Shown here piece by piece: positions 6,238 to 14,013 of a stretch of DNA of 64,000 nt (positions within the stretch are counted from its first letter, which is position 1; every line of letters starts with the position of its first letter). The translations under genes and the position numbers were made by a program. Origin of the DNA: Myxococcales bacterium (lineage in GTDB: Bacteria > Myxococcota_A > Polyangia > Polyangiales > Polyangiaceae); assembly GCA_025359105.1 (NCBI GenBank), contig JANYHK010000022.1, positions 1-64,000 on the forward strand, written 5' to 3'. Under the pieces are notes generated by a model. It was not told the DNA's origin. It worked only from the letters and a program-made list of their open reading frames with translations, and made no database searches.

Positions 6238-9093
6238 ATGGGGGGAAAACACGACGAGAAGGACGCGGCGACGCTGGCGACGACGATCGCCGAGGCAGAG
6301 TCGCGTGGTCCGCCTCGGAGCGGCGAGAGCATCGCGCTTCCGCCCGGGACCGTCGTAGGGCGTTACGTCATCGTCCAGGACATCGGGCGCGGCGGGATGG
6401 GCGCCGTGATGCTCGCCTACGACACGCAGCTCGCGCGTCGCGTGGCGGTGAAGATCCTGCTCACCGAGGCCGCGTCGGAGGAGGCGCGCGTGCGAATGAT
6501 GCGCGAGGCCCAGGCGATGGCGCGCCTGTCGCATCCCAACGTCGTCGCGATCTACGACGTCGGGACGTTCGAGGGGAACATCTTCCTCACGATGGAGTTC
6601 ATCGATGGCACGACGCTGCGGGGGTGGCTCGCGACCCGGCGGCCGTGGCGCGAGGTGCTCGACGTGATGCGAAAGGCGGGGCGAGGGCTCGCCGCCGCGC
6701 ACGCCGCCGGGCTCGTCCATCGGGATTTCAAGCCGTCGAACGTCCTCATCGGCAAGGACGGGCGCGTGTGCGTCATGGACTTCGGGATCGCGCGCGCCGA
6801 CGCGTCGGCGATGATGGCCGTCGACACCGGATCACTCCCTGCGCTGGCGCCCGTCGACGTGGTGCTCGCACCCGAGCCGCCCACCGAGCCCTCCGAGGGC
6901 CCGAGCGCCGTTCACTCCACGGGGACGAGCGTGCCGCCGACGGCGACGTCCAGCCATCAGCTCCTCAGCGAGAAGCTCACCGAGGAAGGCGCGGTCATCG
7001 GCACCGTGGGTTACCTCGCGCCCGAGCAGGCCTCGAACGAGGGGACCGACGCGCGGAGCGACGTGTTCAGCTTTTGCGCGGCAGTGTTTCGCGCGCTCTA
7101 CGGCGTGCCACCGTTCCCCAGCAAGACGCTGAACGAGTACCTTGGCGCGCTCTCGAAGCCGCCCGCCGCGCGGCCGCGCGACACGAAGGTGCCGGCGTGG
7201 ATTCATCCCGTTCTCCTCAAGGGCCTGAGCGAGAAGCCGAGCGATCGCTACACTACGATGGACGATCTCCTGCGCGCGCTCGACGACGATCCGGCGCGGC
7301 GGCGAAGGCGCACGGCGCTGACCCTGGGCGCGATCGGGGCCGGAGTGATCGTCGCGCTCGCGCTGGGGCGCGCGTCGAGCCATGTCGCGGCGCCGGTGTG
7401 CGACGGGGCGACCGCGGAGATCGACGAGGTGTACGGCCCCGCAGTGACCGCCGAGATCGAGCAGAAGTTCATGGCGACGGGCGCCCCTTTCGCGGCGGAC
7501 GCGTGGCGCCTGACCAAGGAGAGGCTCGCGTCGTACACGCAGAGCTGGACCGAGGCGCATCGGCGCACGTGCGAAGCAACGCGGGTGACCAAGCAGCAGT
7601 CCGAGGAGCTGCTGAGCCTCCGCATGGCGTGCCTCGAGCAGGATCGCGCGCAGCTGCGGGCGCTGGTGGGCCTCCTTCGCGAGGCCGATCGCGATCTCGT
7701 GGGACGCGCGGTGCAGGCCTCGATCGCGCTGCCGAGCGTCGACGCGTGCGCGGACATAACGTCGCTCATGGAGGTGAAGCCGGCGCCGGCTGCCGACAAG
7801 GAGCGCGTCGTCGCGGCGCGGCAGCGACTGGCGGGCGCGCGCGCGGAGGTCGACGCGGGGCGGTACAAAGCGGCGCTCGTGAAGCTCGAGCCGATCGTGC
7901 ACGAGGCGCGTGAGATCGGGTACGAGCCGCTCGTCGCCGAGGCGCTGTTCGTGATGGGCGCCGCGCAGCACTCGTCGGATCAGCCGTTGACCGCGGCGGC
8001 GACGCTGCACGAGGCGGTGTGGATGGCCGAGCGCGGGCGCGACGAGCGTCTCAAGATCGCCATCTTGCTGCGCCTCGCCTCCGCAGAAGTGACGCTCACG
8101 CACTTCGACGCGTCCGCCCTCTGGCTGGAGTTCGCAGGCGCGTCCCTGGCGCGGCGGCCCGGGAGCCAGGCCCTGGAGGCGCGGTTCGAGCTCGGGCAGG
8201 CGACACGCCTCTACATCATGGGAAAGTACACGGGCGCCGTGCCGCACGCGCGAAAGGCCGTGGCGCTCGCCGAACCGCGCGGAGCCGAGGATCCGACGAC
8301 GCTGTGGGAGTCGTACTTTCGTCTGGGCAGCGTCCTCATGTCGCCCGACTCGCCGGAGGGTCTCGGGTACCTGGAGCGCGCGGACGCGCTCGTGGTCGCT
8401 CGGTTCGGGGAGCTCCACCCGCAGCGCGTGCGCGTGGCCGGCAATCAGTGCGTCGCGCTGGGGCTGGTTGGCCGGTACACGGACTGCCTCGACCTCGCCG
8501 ATCGCACGCTCCTGCGCGCCGCGCAGGTCCTGCCGCCGACCCACCGCTGGATCGGGATCTTGCACGAGCGCCGCGGGATCGCGCAGTTCAAGCTCCATCG
8601 CTCAGCCGAGGCGCTCCTGTCGCTCGATCGCGCCGTCGCCATCACCAAGGCGTCGAAGGACGAGCGCGAGCTCGGCGCCGCGCAGAGCGTCCGCGGCGAC
8701 GTCCTCCTCGACCTCGGCCGCGCGCGCGAGGCGGTCCAGGCCTTCGACGAGGCGATCGACGCGTTCACGCGGAGCGTGCCGGCCGATCACGATTTTTTCG
8801 CGGCCGCTTGGAAAGGTCGCGGTATCGCGCACCTGAAGCTCCGTGAGCGGCCGGCGGCGATCGCGGATCTCGAGAAAGCGCTCGAGGTCTTCGCGCGCGG
8901 CAACTCGATGACCAACGATCTCAAGCTCGGTCAGGCGGACGCACGCTTCGCCCTCGCGCAGGCCCTCGTGCCGGCGAAGAGCGGACCACGTCCTGCACGA
9001 GTGAGCGAGCTCGCGACTCTCGCGCGCGCGACCTTCGTCGACGCGCGCGAGGACGGTCGAGTCGCGGAGCTCGACCTATGGCTCACGCGCTAG
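6238..9093 (+). CDS. Ser/Thr protein kinase with TM helix and TPR region
   Basis: About 951 residues. An active Hanks kinase domain (about 40-330) has GRGGMG in the P-loop, Lys72 in VAVKIL, HRDFKPSN (161-168), DFGIAR (181-186) and a YLAPEQ. A single TM (TALTLGAIGAGVIVALAL, about 360-378) follows basic residues, so the kinase is cytoplasmic and the C-terminal 570 residues are outside; these are Ala/Leu-rich repeated helix pairs consistent with TPRs (for example LFVMGAAQHSSDQ, YFRLGSVLMS, GIAHLKLRERPAAI). The segment between DFG and APE is about 80 residues long, far above the usual 25. ATG at 6238 was preferred to GTG at 6220. A protein of this build is a standard myxobacterial membrane kinase. 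Confidence 0.93.
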   Translation: MGGKHDEKDAATLATTIAEAESRGPPRSGESIALPPGTVVGRYVIVQDIGRGGMGAVMLAYDTQLARRVAVKILLTEAASEEARVRMMREAQAMARLSHPNVVAIYDVGTFEGNIFLTMEFIDGTTLRGWLATRRPWREVLDVMRKAGRGLAAAHAAGLVHRDFKPSNVLIGKDGRVCVMDFGIARADASAMMAVDTGSLPALAPVDVVLAPEPPTEPSEGPSAVHSTGTSVPPTATSSHQLLSEKLTEEGAVIGTVGYLAPEQASNEGTDARSDVFSFCAAVFRALYGVPPFPSKTLNEYLGALSKPPAARPRDTKVPAWIHPVLLKGLSEKPSDRYTTMDDLLRALDDDPARRRRRTALTLGAIGAGVIVALALGRASSHVAAPVCDGATAEIDEVYGPAVTAEIEQKFMATGAPFAADAWRLTKERLASYTQSWTEAHRRTCEATRVTKQQSEELLSLRMACLEQDRAQLRALVGLLREADRDLVGRAVQASIALPSVDACADITSLMEVKPAPAADKERVVAARQRLAGARAEVDAGRYKAALVKLEPIVHEAREIGYEPLVAEALFVMGAAQHSSDQPLTAAATLHEAVWMAERGRDERLKIAILLRLASAEVTLTHFDASALWLEFAGASLARRPGSQALEARFELGQATRLYIMGKYTGAVPHARKAVALAEPRGAEDPTTLWESYFRLGSVLMSPDSPEGLGYLERADALVVARFGELHPQRVRVAGNQCVALGLVGRYTDCLDLADRTLLRAAQVLPPTHRWIGILHERRGIAQFKLHRSAEALLSLDRAVAITKASKDERELGAAQSVRGDVLLDLGRAREAVQAFDEAIDAFTRSVPADHDFFAAAWKGRGIAHLKLRERPAAIADLEKALEVFARGNSMTNDLKLGQADARFALAQALVPAKSGPRPARVSELATLARATFVDAREDGRVAELDLWLTR

Positions 9094-9131
9094 TCGCGTT
9101 CATCAGCTCGATGGTCCCACAGTCCCTACAT

Positions 9132-9157
9132 TGGGGATCACGACACCTCGTGCCCCA
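9132..9157. terminator. hairpin between convergent genes
   Basis: TGGGG-at-CACGA pairs with TCGTG-CCCCA around a four-base loop: ten base pairs with a two-base bulge, in the 69-base gap between the kinase gene and the convergent anti-sigma-like gene. No T tract follows. Confidence 0.5.
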
Positions 9158-9162
9158 GCGAA

Positions 9163-9429
9163 TCAGTGCCCTCCGAACAACGCGTTCGCCGTCGAGATGG
9201 CCCACGCCAGGTAGATCCCCACCGTCCCCACGACAATGAGCGGCGGCAGCGCGCGCGCGGTTCGCATCGCCATGGCGCGCCAGGGCCGACCGCGCAGCGT
9301 GTGCGTCTCGACGAACGCGTCGACCGCCGCGCGCCGCACGCGCTCTGCCGTCCTGGCATCGGCGTCGCGCGCAGGAAGGTCGCGGAGCTCGCGCCCCACG
9401 CTGTCGTCGTCGTTCCCGGGTTCGTTCAT
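9163..9429 (-). CDS. small single-TM protein, probable anti-sigma partner
   Basis: An 88-residue protein encoded downstream of an ECF sigma factor and overlapping it by ATGA (start ATG at 9427-9429). It has a short acidic N-terminus, a helical Ala/Arg-rich part (AERVRRAAVDAFVE) and one C-terminal TM (LPPLIVVGTVGIYLAWAI, about 61-78). Position and topology fit a membrane-bound anti-sigma factor. It lacks the HxxxCxxC zinc motif of ZAS anti-sigmas and is shorter than usual, so the role is inferred from context only. Confidence 0.6.
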   Translation of the reverse strand: MNEPGNDDDSVGRELRDLPARDADARTAERVRRAAVDAFVETHTLRGRPWRAMAMRTARALPPLIVVGTVGIYLAWAISTANALFGGH

Positions 9430-10022
9430 GGCGTTCCTCGTCCTCGTGCGGCGGCCTGAACGCGCGTTGCCCGCGCGTCCAGGGTCGTGATTCGCTTGTC
9501 CAGCTCGGCGCGCGCCCGCGAGAGGCGCTGCCGGAGCGCGGCGTAGCTGATGCCCAGAACCTTCGCGGCCTCTTCCTGCTCGAAGCCTTCGACCGCGACG
9601 AGCAGCAGCGCTTCGCGCGCGTCCGCCGAGAGGCCGCCGATCGCCTGCTCCATCGCCCCGAGACGCGCCGCCGCTTCCGTGCGCGCCTCGGGGCCGGGGT
9701 CCGTGTCCTGGCTCTCGGTCCCGAACGACAGCAGGCGCGTGACGTCGAGCACGCTCCACCGGCGGTAGCTCAGGAACTGGTTGCGCGCGACGGTGAAGAG
9801 CCACGAGAGGAGCGTCGTGTCCTCGCGCAGGTCGGCGGCGGCCCGTGCCAGGCGCATCCAGGTCTCCTGCAGCAGGTCGTCGGCGACGTCGCGTCGGCCG
9901 CTCAGGCGGAGGAGGAAGCCGTACACCCGCGCGCGGTGCTTGGCGTACGCGCGGTTGAAGGCGCCGGGATCGCCGCGGCGCAACCCCTGTACGAGCTCGT
10001 GGTCCTCGGCCTCCACGATCAC
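9426..10022 (-). CDS. RNA polymerase ECF sigma factor
   Basis: A 198-residue sigma-70 family ECF protein. Region 2: GDPGAFNRAYAKHRARVYGF, then RRDVADDLLQETWMRL (the DD-x-x-QE core-binding signature) and FTVARNQFLSYRR. Region 4: GLSADAREALLLVAVEGFEQEEAAKVLGISYAALRQRLSRAR, a complete HTH. GTG at 10022 was chosen because GGGAGG precedes it by seven bases; TTG at 10052 is the longer alternative. The gene is translationally coupled to the small membrane protein after it, so it is probably held inactive until a membrane or envelope signal releases it. It is divergent from the gene at 10125. Confidence 0.9.
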   Translation of the reverse strand: MIVEAEDHELVQGLRRGDPGAFNRAYAKHRARVYGFLLRLSGRRDVADDLLQETWMRLARAAADLREDTTLLSWLFTVARNQFLSYRRWSVLDVTRLLSFGTESQDTDPGPEARTEAAARLGAMEQAIGGLSADAREALLLVAVEGFEQEEAAKVLGISYAALRQRLSRARAELDKRITTLDARATRVQAAARGRGTP

Positions 10023-10124
10023 ACGAACGCCTCCCAACCGGGAATGTGACAACGAAAGTGGCGCCGTGCGAAGAGAACTTCAGTCACAACCCGCGGCGCG
10101 CCGCGTTTCATCTCCGAGGCACCC

Positions 10125-10472
10125 ATGCTGACGCTCATCCGAAACGGCGGATTTCCGATGTTCTTCATCATGGCGTTCGGGGGCGTCGCCCTCGCCGCCG
10201 CGGGTTGGTACGCCTTCCGGCCGAACGCGCGCAGCCTCGGCGTCATCGTGTGGATGGGGACCGCGACGCTGTTCGCGTCCCTGATGGGGACCGTGGCCGA
10301 CCTGGGAACCGTCGCCTACGCGGTATCCTCGATGATTCAAGCGGGGGCGAAGGACTGGTACGTGGCGCTCATCGAGGGCTTCGCCGAGTCGATGAGCCCG
10401 GGGATCATGGGCTTCGCGCTCCTCTCGATGGTGGCGCTCGTCACGGCCGTGGGCAGAGCGCGCGCGTCGTGA
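10125..10472 (+). CDS. small three-TM membrane protein
   Basis: A 115-residue protein with three predicted membrane segments: GGFPMFFIMAFGGVALAAAGWYAF (8-31), VIVWMGTATLFASLMGTVADLG (40-61) and GIMGFALLSMVALVTAV (93-109). The pattern is reminiscent of the core of MotA/TolQ/ExbB-type subunits reduced to their membrane part, a kind of small protein often found in myxobacteria, but no diagnostic motif is present. GAGG sits eight bases before the ATG. It is divergent from the ECF sigma gene, which could read its own promoter in this 100-base interval. Confidence 0.65.
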   Translation: MLTLIRNGGFPMFFIMAFGGVALAAAGWYAFRPNARSLGVIVWMGTATLFASLMGTVADLGTVAYAVSSMIQAGAKDWYVALIEGFAESMSPGIMGFALLSMVALVTAVGRARAS

Positions 10473-10540
10473 TCGCCGGCCGGCTCGGGCCGAGCCCTGC
10501 TTTCTTGGCCACTTCGTCGCCCTTTCGGTAGCACCACGGT

Positions 10541-11803
10541 GTGCGCTCTCGTGCTCCCAAGGCCGTTCTTACGCTTCTTGCGCTGCTCGCGCTCGTCGTG
10601 GGCTGCAAGAAGGGCGAGGGCGACGATAAAGCTTCCGTAGCGCCGCCGGCTGGCAGCGCGTCGCTCCGTGCCGCGATGGTGCCCGGACCCACCGACGCCG
10701 GCTCGATGACCGGCGCGGCCGCGGCGCTCGCAACCCACGCGGCCTCCGCGGCGACCCTGCGCGCGCGCAGCGCGGCCAAGACCGGCGAGACGATCGACAT
10801 TCCTGCGCGCACCTTCCCGAGCGGCAGCACCCCGGGCGAGGAGGCGCGCGATCCGACGCTCGAGCCGATCAACGTGCCAGTCACCCTGTCGGCGTTCTCG
10901 ATCGACGCGCTGCCGTACCCCAACGATCCACAGCTGCCCCCGAAGACGGGCGTGACGCGGGGCGAAGCGGCGAAGCTCTGCGCCGAGCGGAGCGAGCGCC
11001 TCTGCACCGAGCTCGAGTGGGAGCTCGCGTGCAAGGGGAAGGATCTCGACACCTACCCGACGGGTGACGGCTGGGACACGGCGTGCGAGCGTGATCCGGC
11101 GTCGTGCGCGAGCGGCTACGGCGTCCGCGCGATGGGCGTGCTTCGCGAGTGGACGCAGAGTCAGGTCACGAGCGCGATCGAAGGAGCCGCCTCGGTCGCG
11201 GCCGTGCGCGGGGTCGGTGCCCCCGTCGGCGACGCGGGGCCCCCCTCGCACGGCGTCCGCCGCTGCGCGCGCCGCACGCGCGGCAACGAGGCCAAGAGCG
11301 CGCCGGATCTAGGCTTCCGCTGCTGCTCGGGCGCGACGAACGCCGCCATCGTCGCGCCGATCACCAACGTGCCCGCCTTCCGGCCGACCAAGCTCGATGC
11401 GGCCCAGCTCGCCAAGATCTTCGCGGGCATCCCCGAGCTCGCGCAGCTCAAGGACATCCGCATCTACGAGACGGGGCACCTCAACGAGATGAAGGAGAAG
11501 GTGAACCCCGGCGTTCATCTCGCGACGCAGCTGATCTGGAGCCCCGAGCCCGGCGCCGAGCTCCTCGTCGCGACCGGTCGCAGCAAATCGATGAGCTTCA
11601 TCGTCGCGCTCTACCCCCTCGAAGGCGAGAAGTACCGGCTCGCCTCGTACTTCCTCATGCTCGGCGACGTCGAGCCGATCGCGCTCGCTTACGAGCCGTT
11701 TCGTCGCCAGGACCTGCTCTGGTCGTCGTGCTGGGGCTGCGCCGGCGAGCAGGGCAGCGTGCGTGTTCGCGACGATCACCACATCGTGATCGTGCAGCAC
11801 TGA
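10541..11803 (+). CDS. lipoprotein with formylglycine-generating-enzyme-like domain
   Basis: A 420-residue protein with a lipobox (LVVGC, Cys22). After an Ala-rich linker the domain at about 80-265 resembles the FGE-sulfatase/SUMF1 fold: DIPARTFPSGSTPGEE at the entry, then GVTRGEAAKLCAERSERLCT followed by ELEWELACKG, the counterpart of the family's RLPTEAEWE[YW]A, then VLREWTQS and DLGFRCC near the end. The catalytic copper-binding Cys pair is not in its usual setting, so it is probably a non-catalytic FGE-like binding domain. The last 150 residues are a second, unrecognised domain with CWGCAGEQ. The start is GTG at 10541. It precedes a small zinc-ribbon gene by six bases and may be co-transcribed with it. 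Confidence 0.7.
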   Translation: MRSRAPKAVLTLLALLALVVGCKKGEGDDKASVAPPAGSASLRAAMVPGPTDAGSMTGAAAALATHAASAATLRARSAAKTGETIDIPARTFPSGSTPGEEARDPTLEPINVPVTLSAFSIDALPYPNDPQLPPKTGVTRGEAAKLCAERSERLCTELEWELACKGKDLDTYPTGDGWDTACERDPASCASGYGVRAMGVLREWTQSQVTSAIEGAASVAAVRGVGAPVGDAGPPSHGVRRCARRTRGNEAKSAPDLGFRCCSGATNAAIVAPITNVPAFRPTKLDAAQLAKIFAGIPELAQLKDIRIYETGHLNEMKEKVNPGVHLATQLIWSPEPGAELLVATGRSKSMSFIVALYPLEGEKYRLASYFLMLGDVEPIALAYEPFRRQDLLWSSCWGCAGEQGSVRVRDDHHIVIVQH

Positions 11804-11809
11804 GCTCGC

Positions 11810-12118
11810 GTGCCGAAGAAGCCGGTTCGCCCCAGGACGCAGAAGCGCGCGGAGGAGCGTAGGTTCAGCGCATCCGTGAAGGACCGCGCACGCCTGGCGG
11901 CGCTCGAGCCCGGTGGCAGCGAGGCGCGGCCGATCGCGGTGTCGTCGGCGTCCCTGGTGGAGCTCGAGGCGCGCGGGATGCCGTGCGCGCTGTGCGGCGG
12001 CGCGGTGCGCGTCGAAGAGCACGCCGCCAAGGGCGGGCTTCGGCCCGTGCATGTACTCTGCATGCAGTGCGGGGCCCGACGAACGGTGTATTTCCGCGTC
12101 GACGCGCTCCCGAGCTGA
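11810..12118 (+). CDS. small zinc-ribbon protein
   Basis: A 102-residue protein with a very basic N-terminus (MPKKPVRPRTQKRAEERR) and one likely zinc ribbon: CALCGG near 59-64 and CMQCGAR near 84-90, four Cys in two CxxC pairs about 22 residues apart. It is probably a cytoplasmic nucleic-acid-binding protein, but no family is recognised. GTG start six bases after the upstream lipoprotein gene. Its 3' end is only six bases from the convergent atypical kinase gene. Confidence 0.6.
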   Translation: MPKKPVRPRTQKRAEERRFSASVKDRARLAALEPGGSEARPIAVSSASLVELEARGMPCALCGGAVRVEEHAAKGGLRPVHVLCMQCGARRTVYFRVDALPS

Positions 12119-12124
12119 GCGTCG

Positions 12125-13117
12125 TCAGTCGAAGTCGCGCGCCTTGCTCTTGACCTCGGCGAGCACGCGCACGCGACGCTCGTCGACGCCGGCCAGCACC
12201 TTGTCCGCGAGGAGCGGCTCGCCGGGCGCGTCGTCGCCGAGCGCCGCGCGGAGCTCGCGCGGACCAAGCTCCTCCAGCGACTTCAGGAAGGACTTCGAGA
12301 AGCGACCAGCCCGGCAGACGAGCGCGAGCTGGCGTGCGAGGGGCTCGGGGTGCGGCGTCTCGTAGAACGCGCCGTCGTTGTCGATGAAGAGGAGGTGCCC
12401 GGTGACCTTGTCCTGCCCTACGTTGCCGCCGCTCCAGCGATCGAAGTTGCCCGTGACGTAGTCGAAGACCAGCATCGTGCTGATGTCCGCAGCGAGCGCG
12501 CGCTGGTCATCGGGGATCACACCGCCATCCACGAGCCACCCGCCCCATCGCGAGCGCAAGGGCTCGGTCTCGAGGGGCAGGAACGTCAGCCCATCGAGCC
12601 AGGGAATCAGTGCCCCGCGCACTTCGCCGTCCTTCGCGATGATCTCGCGATCGAACAGCGCGCTCGCCCCCGACGCAACGAGCGCGCCCCGTAGCGTGTC
12701 CGCCGGGAACGCGCGCGCGAGGGCACGCGGGACGTTGGGAAGTCCGAGCGCGACGGCCAGGCGATGCGCGGCGATCTCGCCCTTGTAGCGCAGCGGGCCG
12801 CGCTTGGTCTTGGGCTTGAACGCCGCGACGAGGTTGCCCGCGAGGGTGAGCTTGAAGACGACGGAGGTGTGGCCGATCGCCTTGCCGGAGAGGGGGAGGG
12901 CGGTGAGGAAGGGATCCGGGGTCGGAGTCGGCGTCGGAGTAGCGGTCGGCGTCGTGGTCGCGGTCGTGGTCGTGGTCGCGGTCGCGGTCGTGGTCGCGGT
13001 CGCGGTCGCGGTCGTAGTCGCGGTCCGGGGCGCGGGCGTCGTCGCCCCCCTCAGTCGATCCGCTTCAACTTCATCTGCACGTCGCTCGACCAGTGCGCAT
13101 CGAACGCCCGCACGCAC
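12125..13117 (-). CDS. atypical kinase of the PI4K/HipA/FAM20-like group, with Thr/Pro-rich leader
   Basis: Up to 330 residues. The core has the ATP-binding Lys in VAAFKPKTKRG (Lys101), Glu114 in YKGEIAAHRL, the catalytic loop DYVTGNFDRWSGGN (219-232; Asp226, Asn232) and the metal-binding IDNDGAF (246-251). This set is shared by bacterial PI3/4-kinase-like, HipA and FAM20 proteins; the exact subfamily and substrate are uncertain. The first 68 residues are almost only Thr, Ala and Pro, encoded by a hexanucleotide repeat. The start is unclear: GTG at 13117 lies 67 bases inside the upstream methyltransferase gene, and no other ATG, GTG or TTG exists before the repeat ends. Confidence 0.6.
   Translation of the reverse strand: MRAGVRCALVERRADEVEADRLRGATTPAPRTATTTATATATTTATATTTTTATTTPTATPTPTPTPDPFLTALPLSGKAIGHTSVVFKLTLAGNLVAAFKPKTKRGPLRYKGEIAAHRLAVALGLPNVPRALARAFPADTLRGALVASGASALFDREIIAKDGEVRGALIPWLDGLTFLPLETEPLRSRWGGWLVDGGVIPDDQRALAADISTMLVFDYVTGNFDRWSGGNVGQDKVTGHLLFIDNDGAFYETPHPEPLARQLALVCRAGRFSKSFLKSLEELGPRELRAALGDDAPGEPLLADKVLAGVDERRVRVLAEVKSKARDFD
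12921..13026. repeat. GGTCGC/GGTCGT hexanucleotide tract inside a kinase gene
   Basis: About 105 bases of near-perfect six-base units (GGTCGC, GGTCGT, GGTCGG on the plus strand). Read on the minus strand they encode a Thr/Ala/Pro tract in front of the atypical kinase domain. Unit length is a multiple of three, so whole-unit gain or loss would keep frame; slippage of other sizes would not. Confidence 0.85.
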
Positions 13118-13911
13118 GTCGACAAGTAGCGATCATAATCATCGAACACCTGGTCCCCGTAGGTCGCCCGGATGTCCTTCTCGTGCAGCTTCATGCGCCG
13201 CAGCCACTCCGCCGTCGTCTTTCCGTAGTGCTCCCGGCGGGTATGCAGCTCGACGATCTCCCAGCGCGGGCTCACCGCGGTGACGAGCTCCTCGAGGCGC
13301 GGGTTCAGACCGCCCGGGAAGATGACGTCGGCGGTGAAGCGGAGATCCTCGAGGTCCTTCCTGTTGCGCGGCATGCGGTTGCGCAGGATGGCCTGGAAGC
13401 CAAAGCAGTCGCCGGGCTTCACGAACGTCGCGCACTTCTCGAAGTACGCACGGTAGATCTGCACCGCGAGGCCTTGCTGCGCCTGCGCTGGCGAGCAGAG
13501 GTGGTCGATCATCTCGATCGAGATGAGGGCGTCGTAGAGCTCCTCGCCCTGCTCCTTCGGCGCGAAGTTCGCGTAGTCCATGCACCAGACCTTCACGCCC
13601 TGGAGCTTGCGGGCCATGATCTCTTCGTGCTGCGCCGTCGACAGCGTCACGCCGTGCGCCGCCTTGGCGCCGCGCTTGGCGACGTACTCGAGGTTCGCAC
13701 CCCAGCCGCAGCCGATGTCGAGCACGCGCTTGGTCTTGTCGACCTCGGCGAAGTCGTAAAGGATGCGGCTCTTGTTCTCCTGCGCGGTCTCGAGGGTGTC
13801 GCCGTCACGCCAGACGGCGCACGTGTAGTGCATCCGCTCGTCGAGCCAGAGGCGGAAAAACTCGTTCGAGACGTCGTAGGAGACCTCGATCTGATCCTTG
13901 GTGCTGGTCAT
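13051..13911 (-). CDS. cyclopropane-fatty-acid synthase family SAM methyltransferase
   Basis: A 286-residue class I methyltransferase. Features of the CFA/mycolic-acid-cyclopropane group are VSYDVSNEFFRLWLDERMHYTCAVW at 10-34, motif I VLDIGCGWGANLEYV (64-78), GVTLSTAQHE (89-98), VWCMDYANF (109-117) and ISIEMIDHL (131-139). The final region has FGFQAILRNR and the WEIVE...TTAEWLRRM pattern. The expected reaction is methyl transfer from SAM to an unsaturated lipid acyl chain; other lipid or small-molecule substrates are possible. The gene lies between lon and the atypical kinase gene, same strand. Confidence 0.85.
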   Translation of the reverse strand: MTSTKDQIEVSYDVSNEFFRLWLDERMHYTCAVWRDGDTLETAQENKSRILYDFAEVDKTKRVLDIGCGWGANLEYVAKRGAKAAHGVTLSTAQHEEIMARKLQGVKVWCMDYANFAPKEQGEELYDALISIEMIDHLCSPAQAQQGLAVQIYRAYFEKCATFVKPGDCFGFQAILRNRMPRNRKDLEDLRFTADVIFPGGLNPRLEELVTAVSPRWEIVELHTRREHYGKTTAEWLRRMKLHEKDIRATYGDQVFDDYDRYLSTCVRAFDAHWSSDVQMKLKRID

Positions 13912-13967
13912 GGCGACGGTGGTATCGCACGAAATGTGCCCCTCGTCACGGACAGGATAACCCCCAC

Positions 13968-14003
13968 CAAGACCGCCGTTTTTTCATGAAAAACGGGGTC
14001 TTG
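13968..14003. terminator. strong hairpin after lon
   Basis: CAAGACC-G-CCGTTTTT pairs with AAAAACGG-GGTCTTG around a five-base loop: fifteen base pairs with a single bulged G. It is located just downstream of the lon stop codon on the minus strand. The outer arms are followed by no T run, but the stem is much stronger than any other intergenic hairpin here. Confidence 0.7.
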
Positions 14004-14013
14004 CGATGCCAAT

